Source: Rhizobium chutanense (GTDB lineage: Bacteria; Pseudomonadota; Alphaproteobacteria; Rhizobiales; Rhizobiaceae). Taken from it: 64,000 nucleotides of DNA. The stretch spans positions 109,977 through 173,976 of the forward strand of contig NZ_NWSV01000011.1 in assembly GCF_002531935.1 (NCBI RefSeq), given 5' to 3'. The position numbers and the translations under genes are program-made. The notes beneath the pieces are model-generated. The model saw only the letters and a list, made by a program, of their open reading frames with translations, made no database searches and was not told the DNA's origin. The first letter of the stretch is position 1, and each line of letters begins with the position of its first letter. Positions 1 through 8,424 of this stretch are shown here, piece by piece.

Positions 1-103
1 CGAAGACGACGAATTCGCCGTCCTTGATGTCGAGTTCGACGTCATGCAGGACTTTGACGGAGCCATATGACTTGTTGACGGTGGAAAGTTTCAGTTCTGC
101 CAT
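1..103 (-). CDS. Sugar ABC transporter ATP-binding protein (5' fragment)
   Basis: Only the first 34 codons lie in the window; the gene continues off the left edge. The translated start, MAELKLSTVNKSYG followed by a V-K-V-L-H-D stretch and DGEFVVF, matches the N-terminus of MsmK/UgpC-type ATPases that energise carbohydrate ABC importers; the Walker A motif would come next. Its ATG lies inside the last 13 bases of the GH28 gene upstream, so the two are translationally coupled. It is probably the ATPase for the pectin-oligomer importer whose binding protein is at 5276-6562. The permeases are not in the window and presumably lie further left. Confidence 0.85.
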   Translation of the reverse strand, partial: MAELKLSTVNKSYGSVKVLHDVELDIKDGEFVVF

Positions 104-1455
104 GTCCCGCTCCCATCATGTGCCGCCGTTTCGAGGACGACGTCGTTTTCGTTCCAGCCTTGCGGCAGCGGTGCCGGCCGTGTGATCCGCACCTCGTTCA
201 TCAAGATCCCGGTAACGCCGGCTACGTAGACGGCCGGCATTCCGCCGGGATAATCCTGCAGGCCGATCACCCGGCCGTCCGAACCGCGGGTCCAGGCATT
301 GGCTCGCCCGCCGCCATCGGCCTTCGGCGCGAGGTCGGCATTCGTCGGGCGCAGGTCATAGGTCCGCCCGGTGCCGATCGCCCCGGGCCGCTGATCTATG
401 GCGATACGGGTCAGCGACACGTTCCGGATGCCAGAAGGTGCTGCCGCAATGATGGTGATCGCGCCTTCCATACAGCCGGTCACGTCTTCGACGATGAGAT
501 TTTCAACGGCGCCCGCAGGGCGTTCGGCGATACGGTCGACGACATTGACGGTCAGCGCCTCCCCCGAGCCCCAGAAACCATCCGGTGTTTCCTTGCACTC
601 TACCGAAATTCTGGAAAACCTCACATTCGAGATACGGCCGCCGTCGCGGGAAAATATGCCGAGCGCCCGGTTGGAAGACGAGACGCTGCAATCCTCGAAC
701 AGGACATTGGTGACGTCGCCATGTGTTTCCGTGCCGATCTTCAGCGCGCAGCTCAAGCTCTGAACGGAGCAGCGGCGCACGAGAATGTTCTCGCACCGGC
801 CGATGGCGACGCCTTCAGGGCCGATGCTCGTCTTCAGGCAGATGCCGTCATCGGCCGTCGATATCTCGCAATCCTCGATGACGGCGCCGCGGCAGGCATC
901 GAGCACGATGCCATCCGTATTGGGAAGGCGGCGGTCGTTTTCGATCGTCACGTTGCGGACCGCGACGTCGGTGCAGTCGACGAAGTGCAGCGTCCACATC
1001 GGCGAGCGGCTGATGGTAACGGAACTGATCTCGACCTCGTCGCAGCCTTCGAAGACCACGACGCGGGGACGGAATTCGGCCGGGATGAAGGTTCCGACAG
1101 TCTCGTCGTCGCCTGTGATGAAACTCTCGCAACCGGCTTCGATGCGCCCTTCCCCCGTCAGGCCGATCCGCCGCGCGCCTTTGGCGACAATCATGCCGCG
1201 ATCCGACTTCTCGGCGATCACCGAAACCGTCGTATGCGCATAAGCCGCATAGTCGGGGACCGGACGCAGGATCGCGCCCGCGGCAAGGTGCAGATCGACG
1301 CCGGAGCGCAGCCGGAGCCCCTGGCAAGTGTGGATGCCTGCCAGGAGCTCCAGGCGCCCGCCGCCAGAAGCGGAAAGGCTGTCGATCTCAGCTTGCAGAC
1401 GGTCGGTATTGTCGCCGTCGAGCGCTTCGATCGCGACGAGGGAGGTGGCACTCAT
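91..1455 (-). CDS. Glycoside hydrolase family 28 (polygalacturonase-like), cytoplasmic
   Basis: 454-aa right-handed beta-helix enzyme predicted to cleave alpha-1,4-galacturonosyl or related linkages in pectin oligomers. GH28 hallmarks are visible: N-T-D at residues 179-181, the Asp pair in STADDGICLK at 202-203 and THG at 244-246 (normally GHG). A canonical RIK site is less clear; SRDGGRI near 269-275 is the candidate. The N-terminus has no signal peptide, so the enzyme should act on imported oligogalacturonides, probably as an exo-enzyme. The start overlaps the GH105 stop by four bases and its end overlaps the following ATPase start. The exact substrate (homogalacturonan or rhamnogalacturonan) cannot be told from sequence. 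Confidence 0.9.
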   Translation of the reverse strand: MSATSLVAIEALDGDNTDRLQAEIDSLSASGGGRLELLAGIHTCQGLRLRSGVDLHLAAGAILRPVPDYAAYAHTTVSVIAEKSDRGMIVAKGARRIGLTGEGRIEAGCESFITGDDETVGTFIPAEFRPRVVVFEGCDEVEISSVTISRSPMWTLHFVDCTDVAVRNVTIENDRRLPNTDGIVLDACRGAVIEDCEISTADDGICLKTSIGPEGVAIGRCENILVRRCSVQSLSCALKIGTETHGDVTNVLFEDCSVSSSNRALGIFSRDGGRISNVRFSRISVECKETPDGFWGSGEALTVNVVDRIAERPAGAVENLIVEDVTGCMEGAITIIAAAPSGIRNVSLTRIAIDQRPGAIGTGRTYDLRPTNADLAPKADGGGRANAWTRGSDGRVIGLQDYPGGMPAVYVAGVTGILMNEVRITRPAPLPQGWNENDVVLETAAHDGSGTWQN

Positions 1456-2546
1456 TGGCGGCAGCCGCTTTCGATAAGGACTTCCGTCAGAAGCAGCATG
1501 GTCAGCGCCTGGCCGTAAGGCGTCGGCAGGTTCGGGATGCGCCGATAAAAATCGAGATCGTGACCCATCGGCGTGCCGTCAGAAACGCCGTGGACGACGC
1601 CTTCCTCGTCGATCTCAGCCAGCACCGCCGCAAGCGCGCGCTCGGCATAGATCTTGTCGCTCTTGTCGAGAATGCCGGCATCGATGGCGCGCAAGATGCC
1701 GTAGGCGATGCCTGCCGTGGCCGAGGTTTCGAGCGGCGAGGACGGATCGTCGAGAAGTGTCGTGAACATACCGTCCGGCCGTTGATATGCCTTCAGCGAG
1801 CGCACCTGGCTGACGAGGACGTTCGACAGGAAACGCCGGTCCTTCTCGCCGAGCGTCGGGACGAGATCGAAGAGTTCGGGGATCGCCACCGTGATCCAGG
1901 CATTGCCGCGCGCCCAGAAGGCCTTGGCGAAATTGTGCCGGCCGTTGAAGGTCCAGCCGTGATACCAGAGTCCGCTCACCGGGTCCGAGAGATAGCGGGT
2001 GTGGATCACGAACTGATAGACGGCCTCGTCGATCCAGTCGTTGCGCCCGCAGAGCACGCCCGCCTGGGCGAGGAAGAGACCGGCCATGAACAGCGTATCG
2101 TCCCACAATTCGCCGTCGTTGAGGCGTTCCTTGACGACATGCTGGAAGCCGCCATCTTCGGTCTTCGGCAATTCCTTGACGAGCCAGTCGGCCCAGTCCT
2201 CGACGAGGGCGCGGAAATCGGGGCGGTCGACATGCTGGACGAGGATCGCCAGCGGCAGCATCGGCGCCGTGCTGTTGATCTGACGCGGTGGGATGCCGCG
2301 TTCGATCTGAGCGCCGTACCAGGCAACGAGTTCCTGCAGCGCTTTCTGGTCGTTGGCGGAAATCGCGCGCCTGAGGAATCCGTAAAGGCCGACGCCGACT
2401 TCCCAGTCCCATTCGTCGAACTGGATGCCGGAGGCGGCATTGTCCGTGACGAGACCTTCCTTGATGCCCTTGAGCCGGCTGAAAGCCGTCGCCACGCGAT
2501 CGATCGTCGTCAGGAGGGCGGCGTTGTCGACAGATGCTGTGTTCAT
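1452..2546 (-). CDS. Glycoside hydrolase family 105 (unsaturated rhamnogalacturonyl hydrolase)
   Basis: 364-aa (alpha/alpha)6-barrel protein of the YteR/YesR family, which removes the 4,5-unsaturated galacturonate left at the non-reducing end of oligomers by pectin lyases. Family signatures are intact: WDD at 148-150 (catalytic Asp), GLWYHGW at 192-198 and WARGNAW at 211-217. There is no signal peptide, so it is cytoplasmic. It sits 16 bases after the 840-aa protein and overlaps the GH28 gene by four bases in one leftward operon. Its presence implies that lyase-generated, unsaturated oligosaccharides enter the cell. Confidence 0.92.
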   Translation of the reverse strand: MNTASVDNAALLTTIDRVATAFSRLKGIKEGLVTDNAASGIQFDEWDWEVGVGLYGFLRRAISANDQKALQELVAWYGAQIERGIPPRQINSTAPMLPLAILVQHVDRPDFRALVEDWADWLVKELPKTEDGGFQHVVKERLNDGELWDDTLFMAGLFLAQAGVLCGRNDWIDEAVYQFVIHTRYLSDPVSGLWYHGWTFNGRHNFAKAFWARGNAWITVAIPELFDLVPTLGEKDRRFLSNVLVSQVRSLKAYQRPDGMFTTLLDDPSSPLETSATAGIAYGILRAIDAGILDKSDKIYAERALAAVLAEIDEEGVVHGVSDGTPMGHDLDFYRRIPNLPTPYGQALTMLLLTEVLIESGCRQ

Positions 2547-2562
2547 GCTGGAGACCTATGTT

Positions 2563-5085
2563 TCAGGAGTAGAACGGCCCGTCAGTGCCGGCTTGGGACG
2601 CGGCGCTGTCGTGGGTGAGGATCGGGTGCGGCTGATCATGCGTGAACGGCCGGGGTTTGCCGGCGATCGAAAGACCGTCGGCATAAGAGAGGGAGATCGC
2701 AGGCCCGCCCGGCGGCGTCAGCGCAAGACGCCGAAGCGCGGAATCGAAGGAAACCGTCGTCTGGCACAGGCGTTCGAGGAAAGCCTTGAAGGCGTCGCCA
2801 TTGCCGCATCCGACGATAGCCGCCCAGCCGCAGAGCGGCCCGTAGGAGCGCGCCTCGCGGCCGGCGGTCGGCCCATCGGTGATCAGTTCCAGGCCGTTCG
2901 ACGCCCAGAGGGCGGAAAATCCCCTGCCCGAGCGCGCGATCAGCCACTTGTCTTCGACGATCAGATCGTCGAGGCCGTCGCGGCCGATATAGGCGTGCGT
3001 CCAGGCATGCCGCGCATCGCCTGTATCCTCAATCAGAAGGGCGACGTCGCGATGCTGGGCGACACGCGGCAGGATGCCGTTGCCGGCCCAATAGGAAGGT
3101 CTTTGATTGCCCCACGGGTCGTCTTCGCCGGGATGGTTGATCCAGAGCCTCGCCATCGGATGGCCGGCGAGCCTGACATCGAGAACGTGCTGCTGATGCC
3201 CCTTCCGGCCGGTCTTGTGGTCGACGACGGTCGAAAGCTGCGCGGCCTCGTTCTTGTAGAGCACGAGCTTTCCGCTCTCCAGCCCTTGGCTGTAGCGCGC
3301 CTCGACGCTGCGTCCTCGCGGAAGTGCGGCAAGATCGACAAGATCGGCCGGCGGCTCATAATCGCCGGCGCAGAACATGGTCAATGCCGCCACACCATTG
3401 TTCAGCCAGCCGGTGCCAAAAGCGACCTGGGCAAAGGGCGCAAGCTCGGTCAGCGGACCGGCGCGCAATTCCTTGTCATAGGCGCGGCCCTGCGAGCCGG
3501 CCGGAACGCCGGCGAGCGTATGAAGGGCGATCATGCGGAAGATGAGATCGATCTGGCCGCGGGCGCGATCGGCGATCCCGCTTTCGGCCCAGCGCTCCAG
3601 CGCCAGCAGGCCGATGAAATCGATCGGGTAATAGGCGGCCGAGTTCCATTCCGCCAGGCCATGGGCCTCGACGCTGTCGAACCAGCGCCCGAGGCGCCCG
3701 ATGGCGAGTTCCGCCTGCTGCCGACCCGTGCGCCCCGAGGCCGAGAACACGTCGTCGGGCAGGAGGAGCCCGGCCAGAAGCTGGCTGGTATGGAAGCAGA
3801 GCACATGGTTCTCGCTCCAGAACCACATCGCATCATTGCCCGGCTCGTCGACCCAGTAGCGGTAGGAGAGAACGGAATGACGGATGCGGTCGACCGTGGC
3901 CTTGGGCATGCGGTCGCCATAGGCGCCGAGCAGCCACAGGAGCGGCACCATGATGAAATCCGAGCAATCCTCGCGCTGATCGATGGAGGCGAGCGTCGCA
4001 TCGATGATGCGGTCGAAGCTTTCCCGATCATCGTAGCCGGTTTCCATCATCGCGATGAGACGCCCGGCGCGATTGGCGCCGAAGCGGGCGCTGTATTCCA
4101 GCGCCTGCCGCTTGCGGGCGGCAAGCGATGCCTCGGCCGGCATTGGCGAAAGGCTGCTCATAAAGGCGGCATCGATGACGCGGGTGACCGAGCCCGTCCC
4201 GGAACCGATCGTCATGTGGATGCCGTGGTAGCCATCCGCAATGCCTGAGACATCCTCGGCGATCAGACGGCTCTGATGCGCACGCAGGGTCAGTTTCGAA
4301 TGGGCGAAAACGGGCCGCTCATGGCCATGGCCGACGACCTTCAGTTCCACCGGCAGGTCGCGCTCGGGCGCCGTGTCGAAGATGATTTCCAGCGGCTCTC
4401 TGACGAAGACGTCGCGGGCCGGGCGTACGCCGCGCGAAAGGCCCTCCAGCTCGCGCACCTCGTCCTGGTCGAGCGCCACCGGCAGCAGCACCGAGAGCGG
4501 CTCTTTGTCCAGCATCTCCAGCTCGAAGAACCAGGTCGTGTCGCGCTCGGCAAGATCTTCGGTATGGACGAGAATCTCGTTGTCGCCCGCGTCGAGCGGC
4601 AGCGTTATCTCAGTTGCGCTTTCGACATTGCGCTTGAATGGCTCGAAGCGCACCGCCTGCTGCCCGTTGACCCAGATGCGAACGCCGCCGCAAGTCTTGA
4701 GCGCGAGCGTGAGCAGGCGGGGAGCGTCCGCCCTGAACGTGCCCTTCAGCCATCGCCTGACATGGGTCGGCACATGCCAGAAGCTGGTAAACTCGACGCG
4801 GCGGTTGGAGCCGGGAAGATAGAGGCTTTCGGTTGGCCAGGACGTGTCGGGCGCCAGCGCCCGCCCCACCATGGTCGACCAGAAAGCCTTGCGGCAAGGC
4901 AGGTCGCCGACATCGACGAAACCATTGATGAAGCGATAGTTCACGCGATCTTCGGCCGGGGCCGGCTCGCCGGGAAAATAGCTGGCAATGAGGCCGGAAA
5001 CGGCCCATGCCGTCACCGTCTGCCCCTCGGCCACGCTGTATGCCGGCGCCGTCTCGCCCGGCTGCTTGATGCTTTCCGCTTTCAC
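2563..5085 (-). CDS. Uncharacterised 840-aa putative carbohydrate-active enzyme
   Basis: No named family is assigned with confidence. The preferred start is the GTG at 5085, which has GGAGGAGGCG just upstream; a longer frame reaches 5166 but would run through the operator at 5108-5123. Residues about 70-190 look like a beta-sandwich carbohydrate-binding module (GTFRADAP, GGVRIWVNG, ITLPLDAGDNEI). Residues about 320-560 look like an alpha/alpha toroid and carry WFWSENH (421-427) and HGLAEWNSAAYY (475-486), motifs that recur, from memory, in uncharacterised toroid proteins. The C-terminal third looks like beta-sheet, as in polysaccharide lyases of the heparinase type. It is the first gene of the operon with GH105 and GH28, so a role in pectin breakdown is inferred. 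No signal peptide is seen. Confidence 0.6.
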   Translation of the reverse strand: MKAESIKQPGETAPAYSVAEGQTVTAWAVSGLIASYFPGEPAPAEDRVNYRFINGFVDVGDLPCRKAFWSTMVGRALAPDTSWPTESLYLPGSNRRVEFTSFWHVPTHVRRWLKGTFRADAPRLLTLALKTCGGVRIWVNGQQAVRFEPFKRNVESATEITLPLDAGDNEILVHTEDLAERDTTWFFELEMLDKEPLSVLLPVALDQDEVRELEGLSRGVRPARDVFVREPLEIIFDTAPERDLPVELKVVGHGHERPVFAHSKLTLRAHQSRLIAEDVSGIADGYHGIHMTIGSGTGSVTRVIDAAFMSSLSPMPAEASLAARKRQALEYSARFGANRAGRLIAMMETGYDDRESFDRIIDATLASIDQREDCSDFIMVPLLWLLGAYGDRMPKATVDRIRHSVLSYRYWVDEPGNDAMWFWSENHVLCFHTSQLLAGLLLPDDVFSASGRTGRQQAELAIGRLGRWFDSVEAHGLAEWNSAAYYPIDFIGLLALERWAESGIADRARGQIDLIFRMIALHTLAGVPAGSQGRAYDKELRAGPLTELAPFAQVAFGTGWLNNGVAALTMFCAGDYEPPADLVDLAALPRGRSVEARYSQGLESGKLVLYKNEAAQLSTVVDHKTGRKGHQQHVLDVRLAGHPMARLWINHPGEDDPWGNQRPSYWAGNGILPRVAQHRDVALLIEDTGDARHAWTHAYIGRDGLDDLIVEDKWLIARSGRGFSALWASNGLELITDGPTAGREARSYGPLCGWAAIVGCGNGDAFKAFLERLCQTTVSFDSALRRLALTPPGGPAISLSYADGLSIAGKPRPFTHDQPHPILTHDSAASQAGTDGPFYS

Positions 5086-5107
5086 AGATCGCCTCCTCCG
5101 CAATCCT

Positions 5108-5123
5108 ATGAAAATATTTTCAT
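5108..5123. promoter_or_regulatory. LacI-type operator, site 1 of the pectin locus
   Basis: ATGAAAATATTTTCAT is a perfect 16-bp palindrome 23 bases upstream of the GTG start of the 840-aa gene. A near-identical copy lies at 5248-5263, centre to centre 140 bp, across the divergent promoter region. A-tract arms with a central pyrimidine-purine step are typical of LacI-family operators. The regulator is not in the window. Confidence 0.6.
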
Positions 5124-5188
5124 TAGGTCTTCTGGTGCGTGATTTTTGAAAATTGCTCAAAAACATCGCTATTTGCGTAGAAAATAGC

Positions 5189-5216
5189 TTGACGGAACGA
5201 ATGTCAAGTATATGAA
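5189..5216 (+). promoter_or_regulatory. Candidate sigma-70 promoter of the pectin-locus binding protein
   Basis: TTGACG at 5189-5194 and TATGAA at 5211-5216, with a 16-bp spacer, point towards the binding-protein gene. They lie between the two palindromic operators, so binding at 5248-5263 would block transcription just downstream. The -10 match is moderate and this is a prediction only. Confidence 0.35.
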
Positions 5217-5247
5217 ATTCACTTATCGATGGCTGAGGCCGCGATTG

Positions 5248-5263
5248 ATGAAAATGTTTTCAT
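5248..5263. promoter_or_regulatory. LacI-type operator, site 2 of the pectin locus
   Basis: ATGAAAATGTTTTCAT matches site 1 except at the central bases and is a palindrome apart from them. It ends just before the ribosome-binding site of the binding protein, a typical repressor position. Confidence 0.6.
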
Positions 5264-5275
5264 GGGAGGATGAAA

Positions 5276-6562
5276 ATGAAAACGTATCTATCAGGGGCTT
5301 TCGCATTGGCGCTGGCCACCGTTTCTTTCGCATGGTCGAGCGTCGCCATGGCGGAAACCCAGACGATCACCTTTCTCTTCACCGACGACGACCAGGCTTA
5401 CGTCGAGCGGATGGAAGCGCTGAGCAAGGAATTCGAGACGGCGCATCCCGACATCAAGGTGAATTTCGTCTCGTCGGGCTATGATGCCGTCGCCAAGCAG
5501 CTGCCGGTGCAGCTTGCCATCGGCGAAGGCCCCGACGTTGCCAAGATCACCGACTGGCAGCTGGCGCCCTATTACCTCGACATGCGCCCGCTGATGAAGG
5601 ATCCGGACGGCTTCGCCAAGCTGCATGGCGACAGCCTGAACACGCTTCGCTTCCCCGGCGTCAACGATCCGAACTCGATCAACGGCTATGTCGCGTCGCA
5701 GACCTTCAACCTGCCCTTCGTCAACAAGACGCTGTTCGAACAGGCGAAGGAACCGCTTCCGAAGCCGACCGCCACGCTGAAGGACATTGTCGAAGCCTCG
5801 GCGCGCGTCGCCAAGGCGACCGGCGCCCAGATCCCCTTCACCATGGACCGCTCGGGCCATCGCTTCTCGGGCGCTGCCTTCTCCTACGGCTCGAACTACG
5901 TCAAGGACGGCAAGTTCTCGTTCCCCGACGATGCGGCCAAGCACTACATCACCGATCTCTACAACTGGACGAAAGACGGCTCTTTCCCGAAGGAAATGTG
6001 GGGCGCGGCCGGCGGAACCCAGTACAAGAACATGGGTGACGAGTTCGTCAACGGCAATGTCGTGACCTATCTCGCCGGCAACTGGATGGTCAATCCGTTC
6101 CAGAAGAAGATCGGCGACGCCTTCGACTGGACGGCGATCAGCGCACCCTGCGGCGATGCCGGTTGCTATGCGATGCCGGGCGGCACCGCCATCGTCGGCT
6201 TCAAGCGCACCAAGTACCCGCAGGCCGTCGCTTCGTTCATCGAGTTCCTCGGCTCTGAAAAGGTCCAGCGTGAAATCGCCGAAAACTACGTCATCCTGAC
6301 CGGCGCCGACATCAAGGACCCGCAGTACAAGCTCGAGAGCAAGAACGCCAAGGAGGCCATGGCCGTCTTCCTCGCAAGCCGCAACAGCGCACCGAAGGCA
6401 GCACGCGACCTGGAACGTCTCAAGGGATCCTCCGCCATCTATCAGCTCATCGTCCAGAGAATGAGCCAGCTGATCGTCGGCGAGCTTTCCCTCGACGATA
6501 CGTTCAAGGCGATGAGCGCTGACGTCGACAAGGTCAACGTGGCCCTCGCCGCCAACAAGTAA
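5276..6562 (+). CDS. Extracellular solute-binding protein, family 1 (pectin-oligomer ABC importer)
   Basis: 428-aa periplasmic binding protein for a carbohydrate ABC importer. The start at 5276 is preferred over the ATG at 5270 because GGGAGG at 5264-5269 leaves a six-base spacing to 5276 and would run into 5270. A signal peptide is clear (hydrophobic core ALALATVSFAWSSVAMA, cleavage before ETQ). The mature part has the cluster B fold signature, with EFETAHPDIKV near the N-terminus and GEGPDVAKITDW. It is divergent from the GH105/GH28 operon and shares its operators, so it most likely binds oligogalacturonides or unsaturated rhamnogalacturonan oligomers. A strong terminator follows. Confidence 0.9.
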   Translation: MKTYLSGAFALALATVSFAWSSVAMAETQTITFLFTDDDQAYVERMEALSKEFETAHPDIKVNFVSSGYDAVAKQLPVQLAIGEGPDVAKITDWQLAPYYLDMRPLMKDPDGFAKLHGDSLNTLRFPGVNDPNSINGYVASQTFNLPFVNKTLFEQAKEPLPKPTATLKDIVEASARVAKATGAQIPFTMDRSGHRFSGAAFSYGSNYVKDGKFSFPDDAAKHYITDLYNWTKDGSFPKEMWGAAGGTQYKNMGDEFVNGNVVTYLAGNWMVNPFQKKIGDAFDWTAISAPCGDAGCYAMPGGTAIVGFKRTKYPQAVASFIEFLGSEKVQREIAENYVILTGADIKDPQYKLESKNAKEAMAVFLASRNSAPKAARDLERLKGSSAIYQLIVQRMSQLIVGELSLDDTFKAMSADVDKVNVALAANK

Positions 6563-6599
6563 CCGGCCGCGCCTGTCTCCCACAGATTGCGCGCTGCAT

Positions 6600-6639
6600 C
6601 AGCCACGACCTCGCAACGGGCCGTGGCTGATCGTTTTTT
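6600..6639 (+). terminator. Rho-independent terminator after the pectin binding protein
   Basis: CAGCCACG (6600-6607) pairs with CGTGGCTG (6622-6629), followed by six T residues. It ends the single-gene transcript of the binding protein. Confidence 0.8.
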
Positions 6640-6806
6640 GGCCCTTGCCATGCCGCCGTTTCCAACACTTCGACCGGTTTCGAATTGTCGATGGCCTGAA
6701 CACGCTACGTCTCCGCCAAGGTAGCATCATGAATGTCATCGGAAACACCAGGGGCGCGTGGCCGAATGCAGAGACCTTGTGCAGTCCATCGGTCTTCCAG
6801 GCGCCA

Positions 6807-7604
6807 TCACTTCGGCAAAAACGGTCCTGCGTTCCGATACAGGATGTAACCCGCGACCATTGAGATGAGCACTGCGAAGAGCCGGTTGAGGACGTTCTTG
6901 TACGCGCTCAGACGGGTGGCAAGGAGCATGCCGAACGTTCCTCCTATGATGCCGCCGCCGATGAACTCCGCGGCGAGCCGCCAGTCCACCAGCCCTGAAC
7001 TGGCATAGTTCAAGGCCGTCGCCAGACCGAACACACCGACAGACAGAAGCGAAGTGCCGATCGCATTGATCATCGGCATGCCCGTGGCCAGCATCAGGCC
7101 GGGAACGATCAGGAACCCCCCGCCGATGCCAAAGAACCCGGATGTAGCGCCAGCGGCGAGTGCCACGGCGCCGGTGGCAAGACACATCCTCAAGTCGACC
7201 GGGCGACATTCCACCGCCACCGCCTTTTTAGGCTTCAACATCAGGATGCCGACGACCAGCATCAGAATACCGAACAGGAAGATCAGATGGTCTCCATCCA
7301 TCGCCTTGCCGAGGCTGGAACCAGCGAGAGCACCGACGATGCCGAGTGAGGAGAAGACGACCGCACAGCGCCACCACACGTGCCCCTTGATTGCATGGCT
7401 GGCAAAGTTCGCAAAGGCGTTCACCGAAACCGCGAGCGCTCCGGTGCCTATGGCGACATGCGGCTGCGCCACGCCGACGACGTAAAGCAGCAATGGGGTG
7501 GCCAGAATGGATCCGCCTCCCCCCAGGAGACCGAGCATGAACCCGACGAGCCCGCCGGAACCGATTGTCGACAAACTCGAATAGCTCACGGACGCCGGTT
7601 CCAT
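6807..7604 (-). CDS. tauE: TauE/SafE-family sulfite (anion) exporter
   Basis: 265-aa inner-membrane protein with about seven to eight hydrophobic segments and two family repeats beginning LVGFMLGLLGGGGSILATP and AAGATSGFFGIGGGFLIVP, the glycine-rich motifs of TauE/SafE permeases. It is the last of five overlapping genes and overlaps its neighbour by 19 bases. Next to a persulfide dioxygenase the natural role is export of the sulfite produced by that enzyme. That is inference from context; the family also exports other sulfonates. Confidence 0.85.
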   Translation of the reverse strand: MEPASVSYSSLSTIGSGGLVGFMLGLLGGGGSILATPLLLYVVGVAQPHVAIGTGALAVSVNAFANFASHAIKGHVWWRCAVVFSSLGIVGALAGSSLGKAMDGDHLIFLFGILMLVVGILMLKPKKAVAVECRPVDLRMCLATGAVALAAGATSGFFGIGGGFLIVPGLMLATGMPMINAIGTSLLSVGVFGLATALNYASSGLVDWRLAAEFIGGGIIGGTFGMLLATRLSAYKNVLNRLFAVLISMVAGYILYRNAGPFLPK

Positions 7605-8017
7605 ACTCTGTCATGCAAGATCATCCCGACCAGCATCGCCACGACAAAGGGGACCGTCTGGGGAAGACCGACCGAGAGGGAAGTGACTGCCGGACCGGGA
7701 CAGAAGCCGCCGATCCCCCAGCCCAGGCCGAACAAGGCGGAACCTACGACCAAAGGCGCATCGATCTCACGTTTCTCCGGCACATGGAAGCTGTCGTCGA
7801 AGGCTGGATGCCTCATCCGTTTCATGGCCTGCATGCCGATGAAAGTGACGATCGCCGCACCGCCGAGAACGAATGCCAGGCTTGGATCCCAGGCGCCGAA
7901 GATATCGAGGAAGCTTTGAACGCGAACAGGATTCACCATGCCGGATAAGGATAACCCGAAGCCGAAGACGATGCCGGACGCGAGTGCTGCGGAGGATTGG
8001 CGGAGATTTCTGTTCAT
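7586..8017 (-). CDS. Half-size YeeE/YedE sulfur-transport family membrane protein (second)
   Basis: 143-aa membrane protein corresponding to half of a YeeE/YedE transporter (DUF6691-like). It starts with a hydrophobic segment containing GIVFGFGLSLSGM and carries the conserved GIGGFCPGPA Cys motif near residue 107. It overlaps the preceding half-size protein by four bases and tauE by 19 bases. Paired half-size YeeE proteins next to BigR and Blh are thought to move thiosulfate or persulfide-type sulfur across the membrane; the substrate here is unproven. Confidence 0.85.
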   Translation of the reverse strand: MNRNLRQSSAALASGIVFGFGLSLSGMVNPVRVQSFLDIFGAWDPSLAFVLGGAAIVTFIGMQAMKRMRHPAFDDSFHVPEKREIDAPLVVGSALFGLGWGIGGFCPGPAVTSLSVGLPQTVPFVVAMLVGMILHDRVWNRRP

Positions 8018-8424
8018 GATCCGAGAGCTCGCAGAACTGCGACGGCGACCACGCCTGCCGTCAGAAAGGTGGCGACCGCCACCATCGATCTCAGCGACAT
8101 GCGGGCAAGCCCGAGCACACCGTGTCCGCTGGTGCAGCCCGAACCCATTCTTGAGCCGAAACCGACGAGCAATCCGGCAAGGACGATCAGCGGCCAGCCG
8201 GCGGTGATCTGCACGGTCGGCAAGTCGCCGAACATCATGAGGTAGAGTAGCGGCCCGAGAAGCAGCCCAAGGACGAAGGCAAGGTTGGTCGTCATACCAG
8301 CGCCTTGTATCAGGCGACCGATGATCCCGCTGACCCCGGCAATCCGGCCGTTAAGCAGGAGAAGGATGACCGCAGAGGTGCCGATCAGCATGCCTCCGCC
8401 CAATGACGGAAGATACGCACTCAT
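8014..8424 (-). CDS. Half-size YeeE/YedE sulfur-transport family membrane protein (first)
   Basis: 136-aa membrane protein of about four segments, partner of the gene at 7586-8017. The GSGCTSGHGVLG motif near residues 102-113 carries the Cys that relays sulfur in full-length YeeE. The start codon overlaps the bigR stop (ATGA). Its conserved Cys and that of the partner would sit symmetrically in a heterodimer, by analogy with the internally duplicated YeeE. Confidence 0.85.
   Translation of the reverse strand: MSAYLPSLGGGMLIGTSAVILLLLNGRIAGVSGIIGRLIQGAGMTTNLAFVLGLLLGPLLYLMMFGDLPTVQITAGWPLIVLAGLLVGFGSRMGSGCTSGHGVLGLARMSLRSMVAVATFLTAGVVAVAVLRALGS

Noticed and set aside
5085..5166. 27-residue extension of the 840-aa protein
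   Set aside because: It translates through the palindromic operator, is Arg/Asn-rich and lacks a ribosome-binding site; the GTG at 5085 has a strong one.
5194..5220. EcfG-type promoter at GGAAC upstream of the pectin binding protein
   Set aside because: No CGTT or similar -10 element lies 16 or 17 bases downstream; the sigma-70-like TTGACG element overlaps it and explains the region better.
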